10,192 nt of DNA from Chthoniobacterales bacterium (GTDB lineage: Bacteria; Verrucomicrobiota; Verrucomicrobiia; Chthoniobacterales; UBA10450). The notes under the pieces are model-generated. The model ran no database searches, was not told the origin of the DNA, and was given only the letters and a program-made list of their open reading frames with translations. Where the stretch lies: the NCBI GenBank assembly GCA_013697365.1, contig JACCXA010000114.1, forward strand, positions 1 through 10,192, given 5' to 3'. Of this stretch, positions 1 to 5,686 are shown one piece after another; position 1 is the first letter of the stretch; every line of letters starts with the position of its first letter. The position numbers and the translations under genes were made by a program.

Positions 1-339
1 GCCAATCTACTTCGTGGGAAAGAAAAGCCGATTTACACCACACACGTCGATACCGGCGATTTTGTTGTGGTCATCAACGCGGAAAAGGTTCGGCTCACCG
101 GCAAAAAAGAAGACCAGAAGACCTTCATGAGTTTTTCGGGATTCGTCGGCGGACATAAGAGCGAGAATGTGAAGGCCCGCCGTGTTCGCCATCCGGAGCT
201 ACTCGTCGAGCGAGCTATCCGCGGAATGATCCCGCATAACAAACTGGGGCGGGCGGTTTATCGAAAGCTCAAGGTCTACAAGGGCGACATCCATCCCCAT
301 GCGGCGCAGCAACCCGCCGCCATCACGCTCGCTCGTTAA
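1..339 (+). CDS. rplM: 50S ribosomal protein L13 (5' end outside window)
   Basis: Large-subunit ribosomal protein L13, an early-assembling protein that binds 23S rRNA. The frame is open from base 1 to the TAA at 337-339, giving the last 112 residues; the family is about 140-150 aa, so roughly the first 30-40 residues lie upstream of the window. Family hallmarks are visible: the V-V-I-N-A-E-K-V segment followed by T-G-K-K, the A-I-R-G-M-I-P-H-N-K-L-G-R signature, and the K-V-Y-K-G-x-x-H-P-H-A-A-Q-Q-P tail. The gene is followed 14 bases later by rpsI, the usual L13-S9 operon order in bacteria, so the two are almost certainly cotranscribed and coupled. The sequence shows nothing unusual. An ATG or GTG inside this frame (such as the GTG at 67) is not a real start, because conserved L13 sequence continues upstream of it. 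Confidence 0.97.
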   Translation, partial: ANLLRGKEKPIYTTHVDTGDFVVVINAEKVRLTGKKEDQKTFMSFSGFVGGHKSENVKARRVRHPELLVERAIRGMIPHNKLGRAVYRKLKVYKGDIHPHAAQQPAAITLAR

Positions 340-353
340 GGATTCATTTTATC

Positions 354-749
354 ATGGCAACTTCCGAGGAATTCATCGCCACCGGCCGCAGGAAAACGTC
401 GGTTGCTCGTATCCGCATGACAGCGGGGAACGGCAAGATCGATATCAACGGCAAATCGTTTGAGGAATATTTCCCGACGATCCCGTTGCAGAATACGGTC
501 CTTCAACCGTTGCATGTCGTGAAGCTGGCAAACTCCTACGATCTCTCGATTAATGCGACGGGCGGTGGCGCGACCGGCCAGGCTGGGGCGGCCCGTCTTG
601 CAATTGCGCGGGCGCTTCTGCAGGTGGACGCGAATCTTCGCGGAACCTTGAAAGCAGAGGGTTTGCTCAGACGTGACCCGCGAATGAAAGAGCGCAAAAA
701 ATCCGGTCAACCGGGCGCACGCAAGCGTTTCCAGTTTTCGAAGCGTTAG
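354..749 (+). CDS. rpsI: 30S ribosomal protein S9
   Basis: Small-subunit ribosomal protein S9, whose basic C-terminal tail reaches the P-site tRNA anticodon region in the ribosome. The product is 131 aa, normal for the family (about 128-135). Visible hallmarks are G-R-R-K-T-S-V-A-R near the N-terminus, the G-G-G-x-x-G-Q-A-G-A loop (about residues 70-80), R-R-D-P-R-M-K-E-R-K-K, and the terminal F-S-K-R that is near-universal in S9. The ATG at 354 is preceded by AAGGA at 338-342, which overlaps the rplM stop codon. The spacing of about 11 bases is a little long, but the start is fixed by the conserved N-terminus. It is the second gene of the L13-S9 pair. The next gene downstream is on the opposite strand, so the operon ends here. 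Confidence 0.98.
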   Translation: MATSEEFIATGRRKTSVARIRMTAGNGKIDINGKSFEEYFPTIPLQNTVLQPLHVVKLANSYDLSINATGGGATGQAGAARLAIARALLQVDANLRGTLKAEGLLRRDPRMKERKKSGQPGARKRFQFSKR

Positions 750-764
750 TCTCCTGCTTGTTGT

Positions 765-787
765 AGCGGCGATCTTTGACCGCCGTT
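765..787. terminator. Short inverted repeat between convergent genes
   Basis: Bases 765-771 can pair with 781-787 (AGCGGCG against CGCCGTT, with one G-T wobble) around the 9-base loop 772-780. It sits in the 54-base gap between the convergent rpsI and YfgM-like genes, where a bidirectional terminator would be expected. Neither strand has a proper T-tract after the stem, so intrinsic termination is weakly supported. It could equally be a short interspersed palindromic repeat. Confidence 0.25.
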
Positions 788-803
788 TCCGTTCGCTCCC
801 GAG

Positions 804-1544
804 CTACGGCGTGGCAGAAGCGGACAAGTTCGCCGACCCTGCCGCAGCAGCGGCCGCAGCGGCAGCCGTCTGTTGCAGAGCAGCCTTTTCCGCGTCAGAG
901 ATTCCTTCACCCGGTAAAGGACCAGCTGGTGTTGAGACTTTCAACATCCGCAAATGCCGCGTCGCCTCTGTTGCGGCGAAGCTTTCGCGGTATTGGGTGA
1001 GCACAGTTTCGGCAACCCGACGAGCGCCTTCCGTATCACCCTTTGCCTTGAGAAGCGGCACTTCGGCCAGCATGGCCAGAGGAGCATTAAAACTTCGCGG
1101 ATAATCGGCCGCCACACCCCGATACATCTCCAGGGCTCCATCTGGCTTCCCCAGCGCCTCAACGTTCGCAGCCATCGCCATCTTCGCGGTCGTCACAAGC
1201 TCGTGCTTCGGGTTGCGGTCGATGAACGTCTTGAGCGTGGCATTCGCTTCCGCGAGTTTTTGCTCTTTCCGCTGGGCCGCCGCTAATAAGAGATAACCGC
1301 TCGAAGCCGCCGGCGAACTGGGAAATTCGTCGATGACTTTCTGATAATCCCCTGCGCCCTTGGCCTGGGCCAGCACAGTCGCCGCTGAATTATCCCGGTG
1401 GCTCACATACCAACGGTAAGCGCCGTAGGCTGCCACCGCCAAAAGCACCGCCGCGAGCACACCGAGAATTGCCCCCTTGTTGCGCTCCCAGAACACTTGC
1501 GTTTCGAGCAGCGGATCTGGTGTCGGTGTGGTGACTGTCGCCAT
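804..1544 (-). CDS. Membrane-anchored tetratricopeptide-like protein (YfgM-type)
   Basis: A 246-aa protein with a short hydrophilic N-terminus, one strong transmembrane segment (about residues 20-40, A-I-L-G-V-L-A-A-V-L-L-A-V-A-A-Y) followed by R-W-Y, and a helical, Ala/Leu/Lys-rich domain with TPR-like repeats. The A-K-G-A-G-D-Y-Q-K-V-I-D-E-F-P motif and the Y-R-G-V-A-A-D-Y-P segment are typical of TPR helices. This is the layout of the YfgM/tetratricopeptide-like family, which in E. coli associates with the SecYEG translocon and periplasmic chaperones. By that analogy, which is inference, the TPR domain would face the periplasm. I chose the ATG at 1544 rather than an upstream ATG at 1670. 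The membrane anchor follows the 1544 start closely, the extra 42 residues are Arg/Ser-rich and look non-coding, and a purine-rich GGGGGTG lies upstream. The C-terminus carries nine consecutive alanines (840-866) and then a short Ser/Ala tail. The family is fairly certain; the partner is not. Confidence 0.75.
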   Translation of the reverse strand: MATVTTPTPDPLLETQVFWERNKGAILGVLAAVLLAVAAYGAYRWYVSHRDNSAATVLAQAKGAGDYQKVIDEFPSSPAASSGYLLLAAAQRKEQKLAEANATLKTFIDRNPKHELVTTAKMAMAANVEALGKPDGALEMYRGVAADYPRSFNAPLAMLAEVPLLKAKGDTEGARRVAETVLTQYRESFAATEATRHLRMLKVSTPAGPLPGEGISDAEKAALQQTAAAAAAAAAGSANLSASATP

Positions 1545-1649
1545 AATCCTGTGCACCCCCGAAGGGCGCGAGGTGCTCCTATGCCACGCGAAACTTCGAC
1601 GCGCAAGGAGACATAAGGCCATCCGAAGAAGCGCCGACGATCTTCCAGT

Positions 1650-1865
1650 ATGGCTGACGAAATCGAGCAATCACCGATGCAAAATCCCGAGAAAGATCCG
1701 GACGATTGGACGACCGGCGACGAGCCGATGACTGGCCCGCAGCGCTCCTATCTCCAAACTCTTTGCCGCGAAGGCAAAGAAGACTTCAGCGAGGATTGGA
1801 CCAAGGCCGAAGCCTCAAAAAAGATCGAAGAATTGCAGAACAAGACTGGTCGCGGCAAAAGTTAG
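1650..1865 (+). CDS. DUF3072 family small protein
   Basis: A 71-aa acidic soluble protein. Its N-terminal third is a low-complexity acidic stretch rich in Glu, Asp and Pro. The C-terminal 45 residues match what I remember of the DUF3072 family: P-M-T-G-P-Q-R-S-Y-L-Q-T-L, then an acidic loop with D-F-S-E-D-W-T, then K-A-E-A-S-K-K-I-E-E-L-Q. The function of DUF3072 is unknown. The compact helix-loop-helix and the S/T-K-A-E-A-S-x-x-I-x-x-L pattern resemble other small helix-turn proteins that bind larger partners, but this is only a shape argument. No clear Shine-Dalgarno lies just before the ATG at 1650. An AAGGAG at 1605-1610 is too far away. The internal ATG at 1677 would keep the whole DUF3072 core and is an alternative start. 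The gene diverges from the YfgM-like gene, with 105 bases between the starts. Confidence 0.75.
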   Translation: MADEIEQSPMQNPEKDPDDWTTGDEPMTGPQRSYLQTLCREGKEDFSEDWTKAEASKKIEELQNKTGRGKS

Positions 1866-1871
1866 AGCCTG

Positions 1872-2046
1872 GCAGGCACATCCCGGGGCTGCGCTCGGGG
1901 TTGCGAACGCCCGGGCCCGCATCATTGCGCGGGCAGCAGTACCCGCCGGCCGGGGTGTTACACGCAACAGGTAAGAAGGCGGAGGCTAGCCGGCGGGCAG
2001 AGCGCAGCGATTAACCCGGCGCGAGTCTCCCTGCCTGCATCGGGTT
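1872..2046 (+). ncRNA. Structured intergenic element, possibly a variant or decayed cobalamin riboswitch
   Basis: The 212-base gap between the DUF3072 gene and the mutase gene contains nested helices. The closing stem pairs 1872-1878 with 2032-2038 (7 bp). Hairpin 1882-1900 has one mismatch. Hairpin 1915-1920/1929-1934 is 6 bp. A perfect 9-bp stem pairs 1942-1950 with 1989-1997. An alternative 3' stem, 2013-2018 with 2041-2046, is incompatible with the closing stem. Read on the + strand, the 3' half carries in order AAGAAGGC (1972-1979), GCGATTAACCCG (2007-2018), GCGAGTC (2021-2027) and CCTGCC (2030-2035). These resemble the GGGAAGGC, GAUGACCCG and AGYCxGGAGACCUGCC (B12 box) blocks of the cobalamin riboswitch. 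The central GGAGA of the B12 box is missing, and I cannot find the GGUG/AAUCC core in the 5' half. The orientation is toward the 3' end of the B12-dependent mutase gene, which lies on the other strand, with no + strand gene after it. Structure is likely; identity is tentative. Confidence 0.3.
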
Positions 2047-2050
2047 GATT

Positions 2051-2076
2051 GAGGCACTGAGGCCTCTCCCAAATTT
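2051..2076 (+). terminator. Weak terminator-like hairpin after the structured element
   Basis: GAGGC (2051-2055) pairs with GCCTC (2062-2066) around a 6-base loop. TCCCAAATTTTC follows on the + strand, so the T-run is displaced by about seven bases. On the minus strand, where the mutase operon ends at 2078, the same stem is followed by AATCAACCC with no T-tract. It therefore suits a + strand transcript coming through the structured element slightly better than it suits the operon. The stem is short and the call is weak. Confidence 0.25.
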
Positions 2077-2077
2077 T

Positions 2078-3925
2078 CTACACCATCGGGCGGAAACGCC
2101 CGACCACTTCCTGCAGGCACGCGCTGATCTGGCCTAACGAGCAGACTTCAGCCGCCTCCAGAAGCGTGGGGAAACAGTTCTTGTCCGACTCCGCCACAGC
2201 AGCCAGTTTCTCCAGCACCTTCTCCGCTTTGGCCGCGTTCTTTTTCTTGAACTGCTTTAGTCGATCGACCTGCAGCTGCTTCTTGGCCTTCGGCGTTCGC
2301 GCCAGTTCCATCTCAGGCGGCTCTTCGTTCGCATTCCGATATTTATTAAGCGCGATGATCGGCCGCGTTCCATCATAAATCTGCTGCTCGTAACGATGAG
2401 CCGCGTTCTGAATCTGGCTGCGCTGATACCGGTGCTCGATGGCCGCGACCACCCCACCCAGCTCTTCGATTTGCCGAAATTCCTCAAGGATCGCTGCCTC
2501 CACCGCGCGCTCGACTGCCTTCATGCCGGGCGAGCCGCTCAACATGTTCATCGTGTGTTTGAAGATGCCGGATTCATCGAGCAGGATTGCCTGACCGTGT
2601 GCTGCCAGCCTGATCCACTCTTCGCTCGGCGTGGTGAACGGCTCATCCGCGCTGTTCGAGTGGCAGGAATTCGTGCCGTTCATGTACGAAAGCATGAGCT
2701 CAGCAGCGGTGCGCGTAAGGTTATTCTTAAACTCCGCCGCGACGAGCGAGCGACCACTCGTCTGCGTGTGCACTTTGAACATCTGCGCCTTGTGACCAGC
2801 GCCGAAGGCGTCGCGCATTCCGATGGCCCAGATGCGACGCGAAACGCGGGTGAGCGCGATGTATTCTACGTCGAGCCCGCAATCAAGAAAGAAGGAGAGC
2901 CGCGGCCCGAATTCATCTACCGGAATGCCGCGCGCAGCCATCATTTCGGCATAGGCAAAGCCATTGGAGAGCGTATACGCCGCTTGCTGCACTGGTGTCG
3001 ACCCGGCCTCGCCGATGTGATAGCCGCTGATCGAAACTGGATACCAGCGCGGCATCTCGCGCGTGGTGAATTCCATCATGTCGGTGAGAAATCGCAGCGA
3101 GGCTTCGACCGGGAAGATGGTTTCGTTTTGCGCCTGAACTTCTTTGAAGATATCGGCCTGAATTGTGCCGCGAAGCTTTGGCACAATGTCGTTGCCGAAG
3201 CGCCGCTTCGCGGCCGCAATATACATCGCCATGATGATCGGCGCCGGGCCGCTGATCGTCATCGAAGCCGAGAAATCCGGGGAGCCGAGATCGAAGCCGT
3301 CGTAGAGGCGGACCATGTCCTCGACGGTGTCCACCGCGACACCGCCCTCACCGATCTTACCAAGGATGCCGGGAGCGTCGCTGTCGATCCCGTAAAGCGT
3401 CGGACCATCGAAGGCGGTGCTGAGGCGCTTCGAGCGCTGATGCGCGCCGAGGAAATGAAACCGCTCGTTCGTGTCCTCCGCGAGCATGAGGCCGGAGAAC
3501 AGGCGTGTCGGCTCTTCCGCTTGTTGTGCTTTGGCGCTGTTCTTCGCGCCATTCTTGCTGCCGTTGTTCTGCGACTTTCCGTTGTGCCCGTTCTTCTCGT
3601 AGGCACCGATTTCGATCGCGGGGTTTTGCAGCGGCTCGAGATACATCTCGCGATACGCGCCGTTCAGAAATGGGAACTCACCCGGCAGTCCGTCGCCTAA
3701 CAAGTAACGCGTGATATCGCCCGCTTCGTCGATCTCGGGCAAGGCGAGCCGCGGCAGCTTCAAACCGGTCGGCGCGCTCCCGAACGGAATCTTTGCTTTG
3801 ATCTCGTTCCAGCGGTTGACCATCTGCTGGCCGAACTTCTTGTCCGTCCGCGCGCGCCTGACTTCGTCCTCGACAAACTTATTGTACTTATCGACCGCTT
3901 CGACAACGCTTCCTAGTTTGCTCAT
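2078..3925 (-). CDS. B12-dependent acyl-CoA mutase, catalytic subunit (IcmF-type, split)
   Basis: A 615-aa catalytic subunit of the methylmalonyl-CoA mutase family, which rearranges acyl-CoA carbon skeletons by an adenosylcobalamin radical mechanism. A TIM-barrel with family motifs is visible: G-E-F-P-F (82-86), R-L-S-T-A-F-D (167-173), S-M-T-I-S-G-P-A (221-228), L-R-G-T-I-Q-A-D-I (251-259), S-I-S-G-Y-H-I-x-E-A-G (298-308, with Tyr302-His303 matching the active-site Tyr243-His244 of P. shermanii MCM) and H-T-Q-T-S (386-390). The motif order, R-F-H-F-L, and the C-terminal S-L-G-Q-I region match the mutase part of IcmF better than classic MCM. The B12-binding domain is absent and is encoded by the overlapping upstream gene (ATGA overlap at 3922-3925), so the two should be translationally coupled and form one complex. 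The substrate pocket has Gln266 where MCM has Arg207, arguing against methylmalonyl-CoA, yet keeps Tyr91 as in MCM. Residues 110-139 are a Lys/Asn/Gly-rich insertion. The true substrate is unknown. Confidence 0.9.
   Translation of the reverse strand: MSKLGSVVEAVDKYNKFVEDEVRRARTDKKFGQQMVNRWNEIKAKIPFGSAPTGLKLPRLALPEIDEAGDITRYLLGDGLPGEFPFLNGAYREMYLEPLQNPAIEIGAYEKNGHNGKSQNNGSKNGAKNSAKAQQAEEPTRLFSGLMLAEDTNERFHFLGAHQRSKRLSTAFDGPTLYGIDSDAPGILGKIGEGGVAVDTVEDMVRLYDGFDLGSPDFSASMTISGPAPIIMAMYIAAAKRRFGNDIVPKLRGTIQADIFKEVQAQNETIFPVEASLRFLTDMMEFTTREMPRWYPVSISGYHIGEAGSTPVQQAAYTLSNGFAYAEMMAARGIPVDEFGPRLSFFLDCGLDVEYIALTRVSRRIWAIGMRDAFGAGHKAQMFKVHTQTSGRSLVAAEFKNNLTRTAAELMLSYMNGTNSCHSNSADEPFTTPSEEWIRLAAHGQAILLDESGIFKHTMNMLSGSPGMKAVERAVEAAILEEFRQIEELGGVVAAIEHRYQRSQIQNAAHRYEQQIYDGTRPIIALNKYRNANEEPPEMELARTPKAKKQLQVDRLKQFKKKNAAKAEKVLEKLAAVAESDKNCFPTLLEAAEVCSLGQISACLQEVVGRFRPMV
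3509..3598 (-). other. Low-complexity Lys/Asn/Gly/Ala-rich insertion within the mutase
   Basis: Codons for residues 110-139 of the mutase encode an almost purely hydrophilic stretch of Asn, Gly, Lys, Ser, Ala and Gln. It lies between the G-A-Y-x-x-M-Y block and the T-R-L-F-S-G block. In MCM and IcmF this part of the barrel entrance is a short structured loop. The region is probably a disordered surface loop. A similar K-H-N-G-R-N-G stretch occurs in the linker of the partner protein. Confidence 0.7.
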
Positions 3926-5109
3926 TTTGGTTGGCCCTTCTTCGATGTTTTCGCCATGGGCCGCACCAGCGGTGTCAGCAGATCACACAGTTGATCAACA
4001 CCCCCGTCACGATGCCGTTTCGCGACCGTCGCCAGTACGCGCTGCTCGCGTCCGTTCTGCTCCACGCGCCGCCCAATTTCGCTCATCGCAGTCCGCGCGC
4101 GGTCCTGATCACTCTTGTTGACGACGATTATGTCCGCGAGGTCGAGCATGACGATTTTCTGCAGCTGCAAGCGCGCGCCGTAATCGGGATTCATGACGAG
4201 CACGGTCTGGTCCACGAGTTTGCTTTGAAAGGGCATCGCTTCCTGCCCGGTGCCGACCGTCTCGATGATAACGTAGTCGAAGCCGCTCTGCGCCAGGAGC
4301 TGAAGGCAATCTGCTGTCGCGGGCGACAAACCGCCGGCTTGCCCACGCGTCGCCATGCTCCGCATGAAGACGCGGTCGTGTTGCGAATTGATCATGGTCG
4401 CGCGATCGCCGAGGAGCGCGCCCGCGCCGACCACGCTTGGATCGTGGGAAAGGATGGCGATGCGCGATTTGGCGTCGCGCTGCAGAAGACGCAGCACCAG
4501 CTCGTCAATGAGCGTCGTCTTGCCGGCGCCGCCCGGTCCGGTGAAACCAATGACCTTTGTATTTCTGATTTTTGATCTCTGACTTCTGATGGCTGCTTTC
4601 GAGTTTCGCTGCTTCTTCGTCCCATCCGCGTAACCGTCTTCGATTGCGGTCAACTTTCGCGCGAGTTTCATGTCGGCCGGCGCGCCGTTGCGGCCATTGT
4701 GCTTGTGCGCTTTGCCGTAGCGCTCGTGAACGAAGCCGACCATGTCCGTCAACGATGTCCCCGCGAAGAAAATCTTATCGACGCCGCGCTTCTGCATCAC
4801 ACGCTGGTCGTCGTGGGTAATGGTGCCGCCGCCACCGCCAAAAACAGCGATGTCATCCGCACCCCGTTTGCGAAGTTGCTTTACTACTTCAGCAAAAAAC
4901 TCCACGTGGCCGCCGTTGTAACTCGAGATGCCGACAGCGCGCACGTCCTCCTGAATCGCAGCCCGGACAATGTCTTCGGCATAGCGATGATACCCGAGGT
5001 AAACGACTTCGACGCCATGCCGGATAAACTCAAGATTGATCGTGTTGATCGCGCTGTCGTGGCCATCGCAAATCGGGACCGCTGTGAGAACACGAATGGG
5101 AGAAGCCAT
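3922..5109 (-). CDS. B12-binding domain fused to MeaB/MeaI-type GTPase chaperone
   Basis: A 395-aa two-domain protein. Residues about 5-130 form a cobalamin-binding Rossmann domain. D-G-H-D-S-A (15-20) supplies the axial His17 of the D-x-H motif, S-S-Y-N-G-G-H-V (62-69) is the second conserved block, and G-G-G-G-G (91-95) the third. Residues about 184-385 form a G3E-type G-protein domain of the MeaB/MeaI/ArgK group. It has the P-loop G-P-G-G-A-G-K-T (191-198), D-P-S with A-L-L-G-D-R (223-236), E-T-V-G-T-G-Q (283-289) and N-K-S-D (331-334) for guanine recognition. In known systems this G-protein gates cofactor loading and protects and repairs the mutase. Domain order and motifs match the N-terminal half of IcmF, but the protein stops before the mutase, which is the next gene and overlaps by 4 bases. 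The linker (132-183) is low-complexity and includes a heptamer DNA repeat. The start at 5109 is supported by the domain beginning directly after it. No clear Shine-Dalgarno is visible. Confidence 0.93.
   Translation of the reverse strand: MASPIRVLTAVPICDGHDSAINTINLEFIRHGVEVVYLGYHRYAEDIVRAAIQEDVRAVGISSYNGGHVEFFAEVVKQLRKRGADDIAVFGGGGGTITHDDQRVMQKRGVDKIFFAGTSLTDMVGFVHERYGKAHKHNGRNGAPADMKLARKLTAIEDGYADGTKKQRNSKAAIRSQRSKIRNTKVIGFTGPGGAGKTTLIDELVLRLLQRDAKSRIAILSHDPSVVGAGALLGDRATMINSQHDRVFMRSMATRGQAGGLSPATADCLQLLAQSGFDYVIIETVGTGQEAMPFQSKLVDQTVLVMNPDYGARLQLQKIVMLDLADIIVVNKSDQDRARTAMSEIGRRVEQNGREQRVLATVAKRHRDGGVDQLCDLLTPLVRPMAKTSKKGQPK
4563..4590. repeat. Heptamer tandem repeat (TTCTGAT)x4 inside the interdomain linker
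   Basis: Four consecutive 7-base units on the + strand: TTTCTGAT-like copies at 4563-4569 (TTCTGAT), 4570-4576 (TTTTGAT), 4577-4583 (CTCTGAC) and 4584-4590 (TTCTGAT). Read on the coding strand they are ATCAGAA-type units encoding Arg, Ser, Gln, Lys and Ile residues (about 174-183) of the linker between the B12 domain and the GTPase domain. The stretch is AT-rich against a GC-rich gene. Because 7 is not a multiple of 3, only three units (21 bases) restore the frame, so expansion or contraction would often break the gene. Confidence 0.8.
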
Positions 5110-5172
5110 CGGAGCGGAACCTAACGATTATCAATTGACCGGCAACGGCATTCTGCCCTAGAAGCGCCTTGC
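5110..5172. promoter_or_regulatory. Divergent promoter region of the mutase operon and membrane protein gene
   Basis: The 63 bases between the divergent starts at 5109 and 5173 must hold at least the promoter of the mutase operon. On the minus strand GATAAT (complement of 5127-5132) is a good -10-like hexamer, about 17 bases upstream of the start codon; no TTGACA-like box lies at the right distance behind it. On the + strand TTGACC (5135-5140) is -35-like, but 17 bases on only CTAGAA is found. The region is AT-rich relative to its surroundings. Location is well supported by gene layout, the exact elements poorly. Confidence 0.35.
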
Positions 5173-5660
5173 GTGGACAGATCTCCAGCTCAAGAAATCT
5201 CACGCGGCCTAACGATCATCTTCTGGTCCGGGCTGGTGGCGGGGATCCTCGATATCACGTCGGCCTTCATCTTGTTTGGCCTGAAAGGAGCCACGCCGGT
5301 TCGCATCCTGCAGAGCATCGCGAGCGGCTTGCTTGGCCCCGCCTCTTTCAATGGTGGCGCCGCCACGGCGATCCTCGGGGGAATCCTGCATTTTGTGATC
5401 GCATTCGGAGCAGCTTCCACATTTTACCTCGCGAGCCGCAGGTTGCGGCTTCTAACGCAGCGACCCGTTATCTCCGGCCTGGCATTTGGAGTTGTGGTCT
5501 ATGCATGAGGCTCATCGTCGTGCCTCTTTCTCTCGTAAAAGCGCGGCAGCCGCCTCTTTCCGAGATTGTCGCCCAGTTCTTTGTGCACATGCTTCTAATC
5601 GGATTGCCGATCGCTTTCATCGTGCGCTATTTTTCGGCGAAACGGCCCCGTCTGGCATAG
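5173..5660 (+). pseudogene. Small four-helix membrane protein, reading frame broken by a frameshift
   Basis: The first frame starts with GTG at 5173 and encodes 111 residues up to a TGA at 5506-5508. It contains hydrophobic segments at about residues 13-36 and 63-85, and a third that is cut off at V-V-V-Y-A. The same protein continues in the frame one base away: an ATG at 5505 overlaps the stop (ATGA) and encodes 51 more residues to 5660, completing the third helix (R-L-I-V-V-P-L) and adding a fourth (about V-A-Q-F-F-V-H to F-I-V-R-Y-F). Joined, they make a coherent protein of about 162 residues with four membrane segments and a positively charged end. The join falls inside a helix, so one lost base is more likely than two separate proteins, though coupled translation through ATGA cannot be ruled out. 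I do not recognise a named family or function. It diverges from the mutase operon and precedes the dehydrogenase gene by 26 bases. Confidence 0.6.
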
Positions 5661-5686
5661 CGAAGCGCGCGCTGTAGCGTTGTCGG

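Noticed and set aside
840..866. Poly-alanine tract as a sign of a wrong reading frame in the YfgM-like gene
   Set aside because: The frame remains TPR-like up to the tract and stops soon after; Ala-rich disordered tails are common in GC-rich genomes.
1545..1670. An N-terminal extension of the YfgM-like protein starting at 1670
   Set aside because: The extra residues are Arg/Ser/Leu-rich, overlap the DUF3072 start on the other strand, and put the membrane anchor far from the N-terminus; the ATG at 1544 fits the family better.
1706..2014. A 102-codon + frame spanning the DUF3072 gene and the structured gap
   Set aside because: It overlaps DUF3072 in another frame, and its translation is Arg/Pro/Gly-rich without motifs.
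1866..2077. tmRNA, SRP RNA, RNase P RNA, TPP, FMN or c-di-GMP riboswitch in the structured gap
   Set aside because: I compared remembered consensus blocks for each, such as the SRP GGAAG loop and the TPP CUGAGA box, and found none in the right order. Only the cobalamin-type blocks gave partial agreement.
2396..3700. A 434-codon open frame on the + strand across the mutase gene
   Set aside because: It is fully antisense to a mutase with clear conserved motifs. The translation is Arg/His/Ala-rich with no recognisable domain, as expected for a shadow frame in GC-rich DNA.
2078..3925. Calling the mutase a methylmalonyl-CoA mutase large subunit
   Set aside because: The carboxylate-binding Arg is replaced by Gln266 and the C-terminal B12 domain is absent; the conserved blocks follow IcmF.
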